Positions 1-12,100 of a stretch of DNA of 64,000 nucleotides are shown here, one piece after another. The DNA is from Nomia melanderi (lineage: Eukaryota > Arthropoda > Insecta > Hymenoptera > Halictidae). Under the pieces are notes generated by a model that did not search any database, was not told the DNA's origin, and saw only the letters and a list, made by a program, of their open reading frames with translations. Location of the stretch: NCBI RefSeq assembly GCF_051020985.1, contig NC_135001.1, positions 20,701,896-20,765,895 on the forward strand, in the 5' to 3' direction. Each line of letters opens with the position of its first letter. Position 1 is the stretch's first letter. The position numbers and the translations under genes were made by a program.

Positions 1-388
1 TTCAACTAGGACAAATATGTATAGCACAGGTTTTTAATTTCACGACAACGAGAAGTACGCATTCGCATCATCATGGACGACGGACTAGCCCTCCGTGCTT
101 TTATTTTCGGCCAGGTTTTAATGAAAATCCCGGGAAGGTTCGCAAAGAAAGAGGAAAAATATTCACGCTGAAAACGACTGGCTCGTTGCGAACCTTTTAT
201 TTTCGCGTTCTACGAAAACCGGATAGGAAAGCGCGGCCACCGCGACGTCGCTCGTGTCTCGGCCGTTACACGCGATTCGCTGATTGGCCAAATCGGTTAA
301 CTCCACTTTCCACATTCTTTGATATCCAATCTTCAAACCGTTCGATCAGCTCTTAACCGTTTACATTTAAAAGGAACCTCCTCGTCAT

Positions 389-780
389 TAACCGTTTGGC
401 TGCTGACGGATTTTTTCGGACATATGCCAAAACTGCGGCTCTAATTGCGCGTGTATGGAGAAAATGGAAAACACTTTTCATACAATAAACTCACTTATAT
501 TGCATTGCGACAACAACAATTTTTAAAAATACCATTTATTTACTTAAATGTGTTTTAACTCATGTGGATAAAATTAGTAAAAAGCACTTATAACTCACTG
601 AAATTAACACAAATGATTTTTTATGATCCTTTACACGAGTGATTTGCTGTACAAAGCGCGTGAATTCCCTTTTTACAAATATAGCAAATTAATTTTGAAC
701 GAATAAAAAAGCGAACTCTTCGCAATTTTGACAAAACATGAGAGGAGCGCGACAGCGCTCTTCAGCAGTCAAACAGTTAA
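389..780. mobile_element. Family L element
   Basis: Starts TTAACCGTTTGGCTGCTGA and ends TCAGCAGTCAAACAGTTAA (imperfect inverted repeats). The right end carries the palindrome GAGCGCGACAGCGCTC. Confidence 0.75.
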
Positions 781-1639
781 ACTTGGTACTACAAAAAAAC
801 AGAAATACTTTTGGTCATACAACAATTGAACTCTACGAAGAATTCTTTTGCTTAAATTGTGGATTGTTTGCAATCGTTATTTACAACATAGTGGGTAATA
901 CTGTAAACATATAATCATAGAGTATTTCAAAATTTCCACTAAATTACAGTGACTGCATTGAAACTCTTGGTAGAAATGATAAATTCACCACATTTGACGC
1001 TGCACGTTTCTCTTCGTCCAGCATTTTCTTAGCCGAGATTAAATTCTCTCTAATGCACTGTGGAAAATTTCGTTGGACTGGCAAAATATTCCGTTCTCAT
1101 GAAACGAGACCTCGCGCGGCTCTCCTCCTCCAATACTTCGCCGAGTTTGGTTTTCAGGCCGCAATTAGTCCGAGGTTGCCGGTTAGCCGTAAGCAAAAAT
1201 TTCCACGGAGGCGTTATTAATTCGAGACTGCCGCGGGATACCGGCAACTCCGCGCCCAAGGAATTTCATTAGATACAAAATTATGCGAGCAAGTGTGTCC
1301 CACGGCTGCGCGGAACACGGTTACGCGTGTCACCTGTCGATCCACGGTATTGAGGAGCAACGAAGGCAACGGAGCACGCGTTCCTCGCCACCCTTGTGCT
1401 TCCAGACTCTGTTCTCGATCCATAATGTTCGTTGAAATGACTAACTTTAATGTATGTTCGATTCAGCTTTGCATATCTCGCATTCGTTATGCGTGTAATT
1501 CATTATTGCCTTTGTTGAACGCGTTTCGAGAATGCTGGTGTAATGTGCTTTATATAAATATGTTTTGAAATGAAATTATATTGAAAATAAAAATTTGGGA
1601 ATATTTGGGTTGTAGTAGCATTGGAATGTCTGCCAAGAT

Positions 1640-2335
1640 GCGTAGGTACAAAGGTGTCTAGATGCATAGATGCAAAAATGCATAGATACAAAGATGCCTA
1701 GATACAAAGGTGCCTAGATACAAAGATGTATAGATAGAAAGATGCCTAGATACAAAGATGCCTAGATACAAAAATGTCTAGATAGAAAGATGCCTAGATA
1801 CAAAGGTGCTTAGATGCAAAAATACTTAGATGCAAGGATGTCTAGATGCAAAGATGCCTAGATGCCTAGATGCCTAGATGTCTAAATGCCTAGATGCCTA
1901 GATGCCTAGGTGCCTAGGTGCCTAGATGCCTAGGTGCCTAGGTGCCTAGATGCCTAGATTCCTAGGTGCCTAGGTGCCTAGATGCCTAGTTTCCTAGGTG
2001 CCTAGATGCCTAGATGCCTAGATGCCTAGATGCCTAGATACAAAGATGCCTAGATACAAAGATGCCTAGATACAAAGGTGCCTAGATACAAAGGTGCTTA
2101 GATACAAAGGTGCCTAGATACAAAGATGCCTAGATAGAAAGATGCCTAGATGCAAAGATGCCTAGATATTAAGATGCCTAGATACAAAGGTGCTTAGATG
2201 CAAAAATACTTAGATGCAAGGATGTCTAGATGCAAAGATGCCTAGATGCCTAGATGCCTAGATGCCCAGATGCCTAGATGCATAAAGATTCACAAATTCA
2301 AAGACGTAAAGATTTACAATTGCACATATGCACAA
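1640..2335. repeat. GATGCCTA-type minisatellite
   Basis: About 700 bp of degenerate 10-bp (GATGCCTAGA) and 16-bp (GATGCCTAGATACAAA) units. A block starting CAAAGGTGCTTAGATGCAAA occurs at 1,801 and again at 2,185, so a 384-bp segment inside the array was itself duplicated. Confidence 0.95.
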
Positions 2336-2955
2336 ATGCACAGATACCACAACAATAATAATCAATCTCCGGATGTTTACGCAAATCTAGATTTTCCTAC
2401 TTCGAAGCGCGTTGGACAGAGACGTGAAAGCATATTGAAACCATGCATTTGCAGGGACTACTCTATCCTTCGTTCCTATCGATTACCATACGTTTATTTC
2501 ACCGAGACATCATCGAAACAAAGACACGTTGTGAAACACAGCGACCGCCCGTTGTCCGGCTCAGATATCCAGCGGAGATTGAATGAACCAGAAATGGAAC
2601 ACGACCGTCCGATGAAATCTCGATGATTCTGAGTCGAGGAAGTTGCTCAGCCCAGCCACGGAAACGCGATGCAACAGCTGAATTCGGAACAAAAACGACT
2701 GCCATGTAAACGAACCGCTGACGTTGACGTTCTTTGATGTCGCTCGCTCGCGCGATCGGTTCAGATCAACGAATCTACGCGTTATACCCTTTCGAGATGT
2801 CGTTATGAGAATCATGCGACTTTCGTTTTCATTTCTGTCGATGGCTCTCGGTTGCATTAAAACGATATATCATTTTGACTGAATTCTTCGAAAGCTTCAT
2901 TCAACTCCTAGATTATATAACTTCCAACCTCTCATTTCTGAGTTCTAACTTCTAA

Positions 2956-3175
2956 CTGAACACATTGCGTACTGGTAACTTGGTATGCAACTTTGCTGAC
3001 TACTACAGCATTGAAAAAAATATTAAATTTAATTCGAATTGATTATCTATTTGAAATATATCACATAACAATATATCTGAACTTTTCTAGGTATAGCGAT
3101 GTAAGTTGATCTCACTGAATTCTGTTTTCAATTCTGTTTTCTGAAAATAAATCTGTACGCGATGTGTTCACTTAA
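2956..3175. mobile_element. Family G element, degraded
   Basis: Left end ACACATTGCGTACTGGTAAC, right end GTACGCGATGTGTTCACTTAA; the interior matches the fuller copy at 50.5 kb. Confidence 0.6.
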
Positions 3176-5347
3176 TTGAACATTTAACCATCCAGATGAT
3201 TCAACATTTTATCTACCAGTAACATTTTATCCACCACATCAAATTCAAATGTCTAAAATAGAAACTTGCAATTGAAGAATTAAATGATCTAATCACTAAA
3301 ACATCGGTAGATTTCTTATTTCCTAATATTCACGAATTCAGTATTTCATTTAGTTTTCTATGCAGAAGACTCTTTTCCCAAAAATCCTCACCTCTAAATT
3401 TTAACAGTGATTAAAAGAAATATTTTATCCACCAATGTTCGTTCAACGGTCATTTCAACTTCGAGAAGCTTCGAAGGAGGAATGCGGGTAAAAGAGTACA
3501 AGATTGAAATATATGGTTCCCAGATTGATTGAACGCTTTGTTACGCGTCGTTCCGCGCGAACGGTACTCGCACTGATTGTAAATCCTGCGCGGAATATAA
3601 GAAGACTCTCACAGTGTCCGATTTCAGCGCGGTCCGCGACAACAGCGAGCACGTGTGACGCAGACTAGCCGGCGACGGGAAGCTGAACCTGCCACAGAAA
3701 CTGTGTTTGCCGCTCCTCTTCGATCCGGTAAACAGTTTACCACGTGGACGGCCGTCTTCGCTGCTTGAGTCGTTTAAATTCGAGACAATAAAACATTATC
3801 GGGAAACCGTGGAGAAGATTCGACGTCTTATCTTCTTAACTACTTCCAACAACTTCGCGGCGACCTCCGTCGGAAGCGCCGACTGCTTCTTAATCCAATA
3901 ACAACACTTATTAATTGCTGAACCTTGTTTCACCGTTCAACAACAATTTCTTTATCTTCCGGACGCTTCGACTAACTTCGCCACTTATTAATCAATTTGC
4001 CCTTCTAATTGCGTTAAGAGTTTGCTCGGAAGATCCAGATGTTTCTTACAATTCTCTCTTCGGTTTTTATATATTCTTTGTATTTTACCTTAACATGTTG
4101 TTTCGTTATGTGACATAAAAATTAGATTCTTCTCGGTATTGTTAAGACTCGATCCCTCGGTTCGTGGATCTCAGGTCCGGAGATAAACTTTCCGCGATCT
4201 TTACGAGCAACGAACGCGTTGTACCGAAGGAAAACGGGTTGAAAGCAGCGCATCAACGGCTTCCAGTTAATTGTTAGGTTATTACAAGTTTCCCGAGGGA
4301 AATACGATTCCTCTAACGTGACTCACCGCTGCCCGAAGAGCCGGGCAAAATGGCGGACCCGCGCGCGAGCAGCGGCCATAACTTCGCTCCACGGTTTCCC
4401 ACAGATCTCGAGAATAACACATCGGGACCCGAAAACCGTTAGCCGGATGAATGAGAAAATGAGAAACTAAATGGATAAAGTCATCATATACTTTATTCAT
4501 TTTATTAACCACTTAATCAATTCCTTGCCGCATTGTTTTCTTCATGACTAAATTCATTTAACTAATTTTCTCATCAATAACCTGCAAAAAATTTCAACGA
4601 ATCTTCTATTTGCTATAAATGCATATTTTCTTTGAAGGCAAAATATCAATGATAACGTAATAATGTTTACCTTCGATCTTTATACAACAATCTAGCTTAA
4701 TAAACAAACTATAAATCGCAAAACTAAATCGGAGAATAGGAGACGTTTCTTAATCTCCCTCGAAATTACTTAGCGAACTCGAAACTCCGAAATACCAGAG
4801 TTATTTACCGTGTCCCTTATCACGATGACAATTAATCGAAATCGAGAAACTGTTCTCGCCGCTAACGAGACATTGTGTACGGACATATCGAACATACCCG
4901 AAGGGTGAATGGGGGAAAATTTGGAACTAAATAGCTGCCGAGAGACTGGTGCGATAGCGGGAGAGAATTATTCCCCGATCGCGAATTATTCAGGACATCC
5001 GGCTAACAATGGCGTTCAACTAAGAAGCCAGGGTTCGCGCGACAGTCAGCGCGACAAACCGCAGCCGGAAGTTCCAATACGTTCTCAAATCAAATGTTTC
5101 TGAGTTTATTATCTTTATATTCGGCTCCTCGTATTTAACCACTTGCGCTGGAAATGAATTCGGAAATTTGGCTAAGTCTCCTGCGAGGAATTTTGTTTTT
5201 ACCTATTTTACACTGATACGTACACTTATTCTATTTGTTAACACGTTCACACCGTGTAATTTCCACTGTAATCATTCCTTTTATTCTCATACGTGACTGA
5301 GACTCACACCGTGGTATTCGTTATAAAAACACGTGATACAATTAGGG

Positions 5348-5552
5348 TTAACCCTTTGCGGACGGAGATTCTTTGAAAAGTACAAAACCTTCAACGAATG
5401 AAGCAGAATTTCATATTAATTGCTTAAATAATAGCAAAAACTACATGCCAATCTCTTGCTGTCCAAGTGATTAAATCATTTGCCTGCGACTCAGTCTTCC
5501 AAATATGAACGTTTCATCTCACAAACATCGACGTTCGTCCGCAAAGGGTTAA
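5348..5552. mobile_element. Family B element
   Basis: TTAACCCTTTGCGGACGGA ... CGTCCGCAAAGGGTTAA, 205 bp; lies 411 bp before the first 5-HT2 exon in the window. Confidence 0.85.
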
Positions 5553-5963
5553 ATTCTAATAACACTATCCTTCCATTCTTCCAATTTATAGAACAAGTTT
5601 CAGTTTGTCTCACGTACGCGCGACATTCGCGCTCAATTAAATGCCCTTTCCCCGCCAAAGGAGCCTCGCTGAAAGCAGTCTGATTCGTATTCCATCGATC
5701 CCCGTATTTTTCCGCTCGAGCCTCGAGTTTCGCCGGAGTCGGGCCGGTTCCCTTGACAAAACCCCGGCGATACTTTTCGAATCAGTTCGATTCATATGAA
5801 AATCCTCGAATATTATTCGTCCCCGAGACCTCCGATCCGTCCGGCGTCCCTTCGGACGTCCGAGGCGGGACCCCGAATCGTAGATCCCCGAACGGGAAGC
5901 GCGATTCCACTGATTTACGAGGTCGGTCTCGGGCCTCAGCTGGATCACCGTTTTCTGTTGCAG

Positions 5964-6188
5964 GATACTGGCCGTTCGGCGTGATCTGGTGCAACGTGTA
6001 CGTGACGTGCGACGTGCTCGCGTGCTCCGCGAGCATAATGCACATGTGCTTCATCTCGCTGGGCCGTTATCTGGGCATCCGGAATCCGCTGCGGACGAGG
6101 CACACCGCCACCAAGCGGATGGTCGGCTTCAAGATCGCGGCCGTCTGGCTGCTCGCCATGTTGGTCTCTAGTTCCATTACAGTGTTAG
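5964..6188 (+). CDS. 5-HT2: 5-HT2 exon: TM3-TM4
   Basis: The acceptor is TTTTCTGTTGCAG ending at 5963, and the first two bases complete a Gly codon begun in an upstream exon outside the window. The exon encodes [11 protein letters not shown], then TM3, GRY, IRNPL and TM4 ([18 protein letters not shown]). The donor is GTAAAC at 6189 and the exon ends in phase 1 (TTA G). Confidence 0.93.
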
Positions 6189-9100
6189 GTAAACTCTCGC
6201 CCCTAATCTTCCTTCGTTTGAATCCGGCAGCAGCTGATTTCCACGTTTAATCCCTCGTCTTACAACGAACCCACTCTGCGGCTCTCCGCGAGCTCCGGGT
6301 GTACAGAATGTTTCAAAAATACGTGTCGCGACCAACGTGACTCTGCATATTTCATTCGATGCGAAAGGATGTGAGGATCGCGAAATTCTGACCTTGAAAA
6401 AATGCTTGAAATGCATTGCTGCAAAGTGTTCTACTGCATTGTGGAAGTAAACTGTGAAATGATGCATTGGATTTTGACAATGAGTACAGGATCTAGCGAT
6501 AAAGGATTTTTTACTAGAACTACCGTGTTAGTCAAAATGACTGGTTTCGATTTTTTTATTTAGCAATTGATGTCTTCGAAGCATTGAATATTCGAAATTA
6601 TCTTGAAAATCAGTAGTTTTGCTATTCTTTAAAATTAACTCAGAAGAAACTGAAAATAATCTATTGTTAAAATTTTTATAGGAATCGCATATTAATTGTA
6701 TTAAATGCTCGGTAGTTCTAGTGTTAACACTAAACTTTCCATCGCATCGAAGTGAAATCGATGGTGGTCGTGACGCCTTCTTTCGGAACACCCTGTATCT
6801 ACATGGACCCGCGGAAAGTTGCAAATAGACTGCGGATCTTCGCACGAAGTCAGAATTTCCTGAAGCAGTTTAAAGAGACAAGGGTCGAATAGAAAATTCT
6901 CTCGGAGATCTTAACGAGGTGAAAATCAACTGGAAAGCAGAAAATTCGCAGTCTATTTGAAAGATGCAAGTCGCAGCTGTTAATGCACTTTATTTTTGAT
7001 TCACTGGTAGTATTAAAGAATGCAGGTTCGTTTAACCCTTTGCGGACGACTGTCGACATTTCGGCGAGATGAAATGCTCGTATTTTGAAGAATAAGTTGC
7101 AGACAAATGATTTACTTACTCGGACAGCAAGAGATCATTAAGCATTCGATATATAATTCAGCTTTATCTGCTAAAGGTCTTGTATATTTCAAAGAATCTT
7201 CGTTCGCAAAGGAGTAAGCTTCGTAATTCAGGTTAACCCTTTGCACTCCGAACTTCTTTCGCATCTTTTCCTCGATCACTCTGTATTATTACATTTTATT
7301 TGAAATGCACTTGAAAAAATAGTTACTCTGTACAGAGCAGTGCAAACGATTCTTCTCGCTGATAATATCGAAAATAACATAATAATTATTTTTAAAATAT
7401 CTCGACAAAGAATCACACCAATGAACAAAACTGATGTCGAGTCACGCTCGACATTGGAGCGCAAAGGGTTAAGTAAATTTCCCTACGGCACATTTTACAG
7501 AATAGTATATAAATAAATTAATTAACAAACCGTTGACACAAGCCTACTCGGAATAGATCGCTAATCTTACATTCAACGGAGAGCGAGCTCGAATAAAATT
7601 TCAGTCAAATAAGAATCTTAGTGCAGTTCAAAGTTGATCTCATCGCGCTTATCGGAGCATTGAACTTCAGAAAGTTTCGCTCGCAGATAACTGGTGAACG
7701 ATAAAGAATGCCTGGCAGTGGCGTTATCGCGAGAGACAGAGATCGTCGAAGCAGATTCGAAACAGAGAACATCGAGTTAACTATCGCGAGACGAGGGATA
7801 AATAATTCATAACGCTCGCGTGAATGATACGAGGATAAACCCGATAAGACGCCTTTGTATTTTACCAACAGATTTTCCCAGCAATACAGTCAAACTTGTT
7901 TTTGTATGGTGGATAGGAACCGCATAAAAAAAACCGCGCAAAACATGTTCAGAAATTTACGAAATAGTGAGAAAGTGCTTTCAAACAAGATAAGTAATTA
8001 ACCGTTTGAGTGCTGAGGAGCGCTATAGTTTGTCAGTATCAATTATAATTTTCTTACTGTTTTTCAAGAAATAAATCAAAGTAAATTTATTTGAATAAAT
8101 GTTATTTTTTGATATTTCTTTTGTAACAACTGCAAGGAAGAATAGAAAAGATGTATCGAAATTTATTCAAGACAAAAAATTGAAAAAGTGTACAATTAAA
8201 ATTTGATTTAAATAATTAATCAATTAAAAAATTATTTGATTTTTTTTAGCCGGTTTTTTTAAAAAAAACTGCGTTAAGGGATATTTTTAAACCATATCAC
8301 AATAAACGTACTCATTATTTTTCATAGTAATACTGTTTCTGCCCACTGCACCTCCGAAACTTCAAAATTACTACAAAAAGGACTGCACAAAACAAGTTTG
8401 ACTGTATTGCTCTCCCTCCAATCCTCTGCCTCTCCTTGTCGCTCTCTCTGTCTCCTTCTAATCGAACTTCTCTCCTTGTCGACGATTCGCTCCATCAACG
8501 ATCTGTGATCCTAGTAAAAGGAGTCTAAAAGTAACAGCATGGTATGAACGGAGTAGAACGCTGAATCCTCTATCCTCTTCGCACAGTGATGCTATCCTCG
8601 TCTACATGCTCCTCGCATTATGTTCGCCTAGTCCGCGTTGAGGTGACGTAACGTAACAGGAGCGCATAACCGGAGCTAGTCGCCTAACCGTCCATCCTTC
8701 TCGCACGATCTTGTCTCCTTGTCTTCGAACCTCCACCGACGTCCTGTGCTCCTAGTAACAAAAAGTCGAATTTTGACGAAATTGCACAACAAGTTGTACG
8801 GAGTCGTATAGCCAGACGGCGCCGATGAATCTTGCCGCTCCGCGCGACGTGACTCGTGGTTCCAACGGCAAGAATCATTTGTGCGTCTGAGAAGATTAAT
8901 GTGACTGTTTTCAGATGGATAATGTGTATAATTGAAAGTCATTGGAATATCACGCGAATAATAGTGACGCGTGATCGTTGTTTGAGAGTTGATTATTAAT
9001 AATTAATGGTTCAATGATTCAGTAAGTTTATAGTCGAACGATTCATAATGATTCGGTAATAGTCGCTTAGGATTACGTAGTAGTTTAGACTGTCTATGTT

Positions 9101-12100
9101 CCGCAAGTGGATAATAAAAAATTGATTTATACGTACTTTAACCCGGTTGGCTGTCAACAATCATCGGCTGGTATCACGTAACTCACTAGCTGAAAGTATT
9201 ATAAATGATTTTATCCGCTTCTCTTCTTCTTCTTCTTATTATTATTATTATATATACAATTGAGATTCTCTAATGGGCTTCTAAGCTTAATCTCGCTGTT
9301 ACAATCTCTAAATTCATTAAATGATACCAACATAACGCCTTTGCGCTGAATAATTTAACCCTTTGCACTCGGAAATTTTTCGCTAGAAATATTTAACATT
9401 TTTCGACGAGGCGAAGACGATATTCTTTAAAATTAACTCAAAGGCAAAACACAAGTATATTAAGGAACAAAGCTATTTTATTCCAATATTTCATTATGTA
9501 TCACATTCTATAGTTTTACTCTATCAAATTATCCACTCTCGAGTGGAAAGGGTTAAATGTCGTGACTGCAATTTTATTCCGCAGGTATAATCAATTCCGT
9601 GAACATCATGCCGCGTCCGAGCACGTGCGTGATAAACAATAGAACGTTCTTCGTGTTCGGATCGTTGATCGCCTTCTACATCCCCATGATCGTGATGGTG
9701 GCCACGTACGTTCTAACGGTGCCGTTGCTGAGGCAGCAGGCGCGTTTCGTCGCCGAACACCCGGAACGAAATCAGTTCCGCAGATTAGGGGGCAGATACG
9801 CATCGACCAAGGCGTCCACGACCACCTCGAGCACCGCGTCCCTGACCACGCGACACGCCTGGAGGATCTCCGGTGGCACCGGAAGCGACAGGTGAACAAT
9901 TTAGAAGAAACTTAATGAGCCGCTGAAACAATAGCTCATTTAACGCTGAAACTACCAGACGGCTCAAACGACCCATGTCTGATGTCTTTTTTTTCCAATT
10001 AGTAGAAAGGTAACAAATCTCTGAGAAATTATTGAAGAAATTCATTTAGCACTATGAAAATTGAATTGTAAATCAATTAACGTCTGAACAGATGCACTCT
10101 TTGAGTTTCTATAGCGAAATTTTAAAGTCAATTGAACTGCTGGTAGTTTTAGTTTTTGTCTTCTTCTTGCAATTATTAGAAAGGTAACAAATCTCTGAGA
10201 AATTATTGAAGAAATTCATTTAGCACTACGCAAATTGAATTGTAAATCAATTAATGTGAACAGATGCACTCTTTGAGTTTCTATAGCGAAATTTTAAAGT
10301 CAATTGAACTGCTGGTAGTTTTAGTGTTAACACGTTGCGTACTGGTAACGAGAAATCTCGTTATAAAGACACTTAGCTATGCGACTTCGCTAATTACAGC
10401 ATTGAGAAATATAACATTTGATTCGAATTGACTAAACAGTGTTAAACAGATGTCTTTTATTGTATGGACACTCGTTCAGCAATGACCATGGTAAATATCT
10501 TGTGTTTGTACACTGTTTAAAGTTCAATCCCTGATTGTCTTACACGTATTCGTCTATCAAGCTTCGTATAACCACGAAGAAACGAAAAGATGACCGGTTA
10601 CCAGGTTACTAGGAAAAGCGAACGCAATTTCGCAACCGCGAGGACTATGCGGCAACGGCGCTGGAACGCCGGTTTATGACACGTCCAATGACAGTCCCAG
10701 AAAACTGACGCGAGACACACGATCGAATGAAATGCATCGAGGAAGACAGTATTCGGCAGACTGCTACCGTGACGGACCGAAGTTGCGCGAAATTATATTC
10801 TTGTCCAGCTGGCATTCCCGCTTATTCGATATTCCGAGCGTCGCGCGCGGCCGGATTTGCGACGATAACTCCGTAAATATTGACTGTCGGAGAAATGTAT
10901 GCGGATGAGAACCGAATAACGCGCCGGCGAAACAGATTTCCAGTTATATCGGCAACAGTCGGTATTTTAAACGCAAACGCGATTCCCTGGCAGCGAGGTT
11001 CCTCTTTCGTGCGAGGGAATTGCGCATCGGTGGATACGAACGCTTCGAACAGTCAGCGAGGAATAAAACTGAACTCACTTTTTAAATATTATTGTCTGAT
11101 GGAATCGTGACTGGAATTGTATCCGTTGATATCGAAGGATGAACGCGTGGACGTATCGGAGCGACAGATACCAGTGAATCGATCACTTTTCTAATAAGAA
11201 ACAGTAGTTTTCGATTTAACTAAGTATCGAGCTGTATAATTCGCAACCTCCTTCGTCTGATAACTGCTTGCAATCGAGACATTTGATTCAACTGAAACTA
11301 TAACATTTGAAATTCAATATTAACCCTTTGCGGACGAATGTCGACATTTCGGCGAGATGAAATGTTCACGTTTGGAAGACTAAGTCGCAGACAAGTGATT
11401 TGATTACTCGACAGTTAGAGATCAGCACGTAGTTTCCTTTTCTTCTATTGATTAAGCGTTTGATAGATAATCTAGCTTCGTCTATTGAAGGTTTTATACA
11501 TTTCTAAAAACTTTTGTCCGCAAAGGGTTAAGGTTTGAATAAGGTATCAACGCATAAAAAACATAGAGCTAAAATAGTTCTGTCTCAAAACTTACGCGAG
11601 AGTGTTCTCTATGTTAGTTGCAAATTTTATTATAAACATTTCATCGGAGAATAGTGAAGAGAGTATTATCGAGTGCAAAGGGGTAAACGTATCAGGTGTT
11701 CCAGGAATGGTGGTACAATCGTTGATCGGTCCCTTATTCACTCAAAATCCTTAGTTAGATCAAATTGTTGGGACACCTTGTGCGTAACAAACGCCAGAAG
11801 CCGGGCGAAGCCAAACCGCAGCTAAATTTCACTGTGAACAGGACCGACGGTACATCCAGAAGTCCAAGCAATTCGAAACTGGTGCCGAAAGTGGATCATG
11901 CCACTCTAACGACAGATAACATCGTCTACGAAACAAGAAACTTCACTCGGAAGTTTTGAGGCTGCCGTTTAACCTCAGACTGCCCATTCTCTGTCTCGAA
12001 TGTGATCTATAATTCGCTTTTAAATAGCCTTTAACACTTGATTATGTTTGTAATGATAATTTTCTGAGCAAAAATCAGTGCACCGGGAAATGATCTATTG

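Noticed and set aside
11759..11959. [23 protein letters not shown]... as an extra intracellular-loop exon of 5-HT2
   Set aside because: The flanking exons join directly in phase 2. Every AG upstream that would give this frame a phase-2 start creates a stop or the wrong frame, and the donor side is equally poor.
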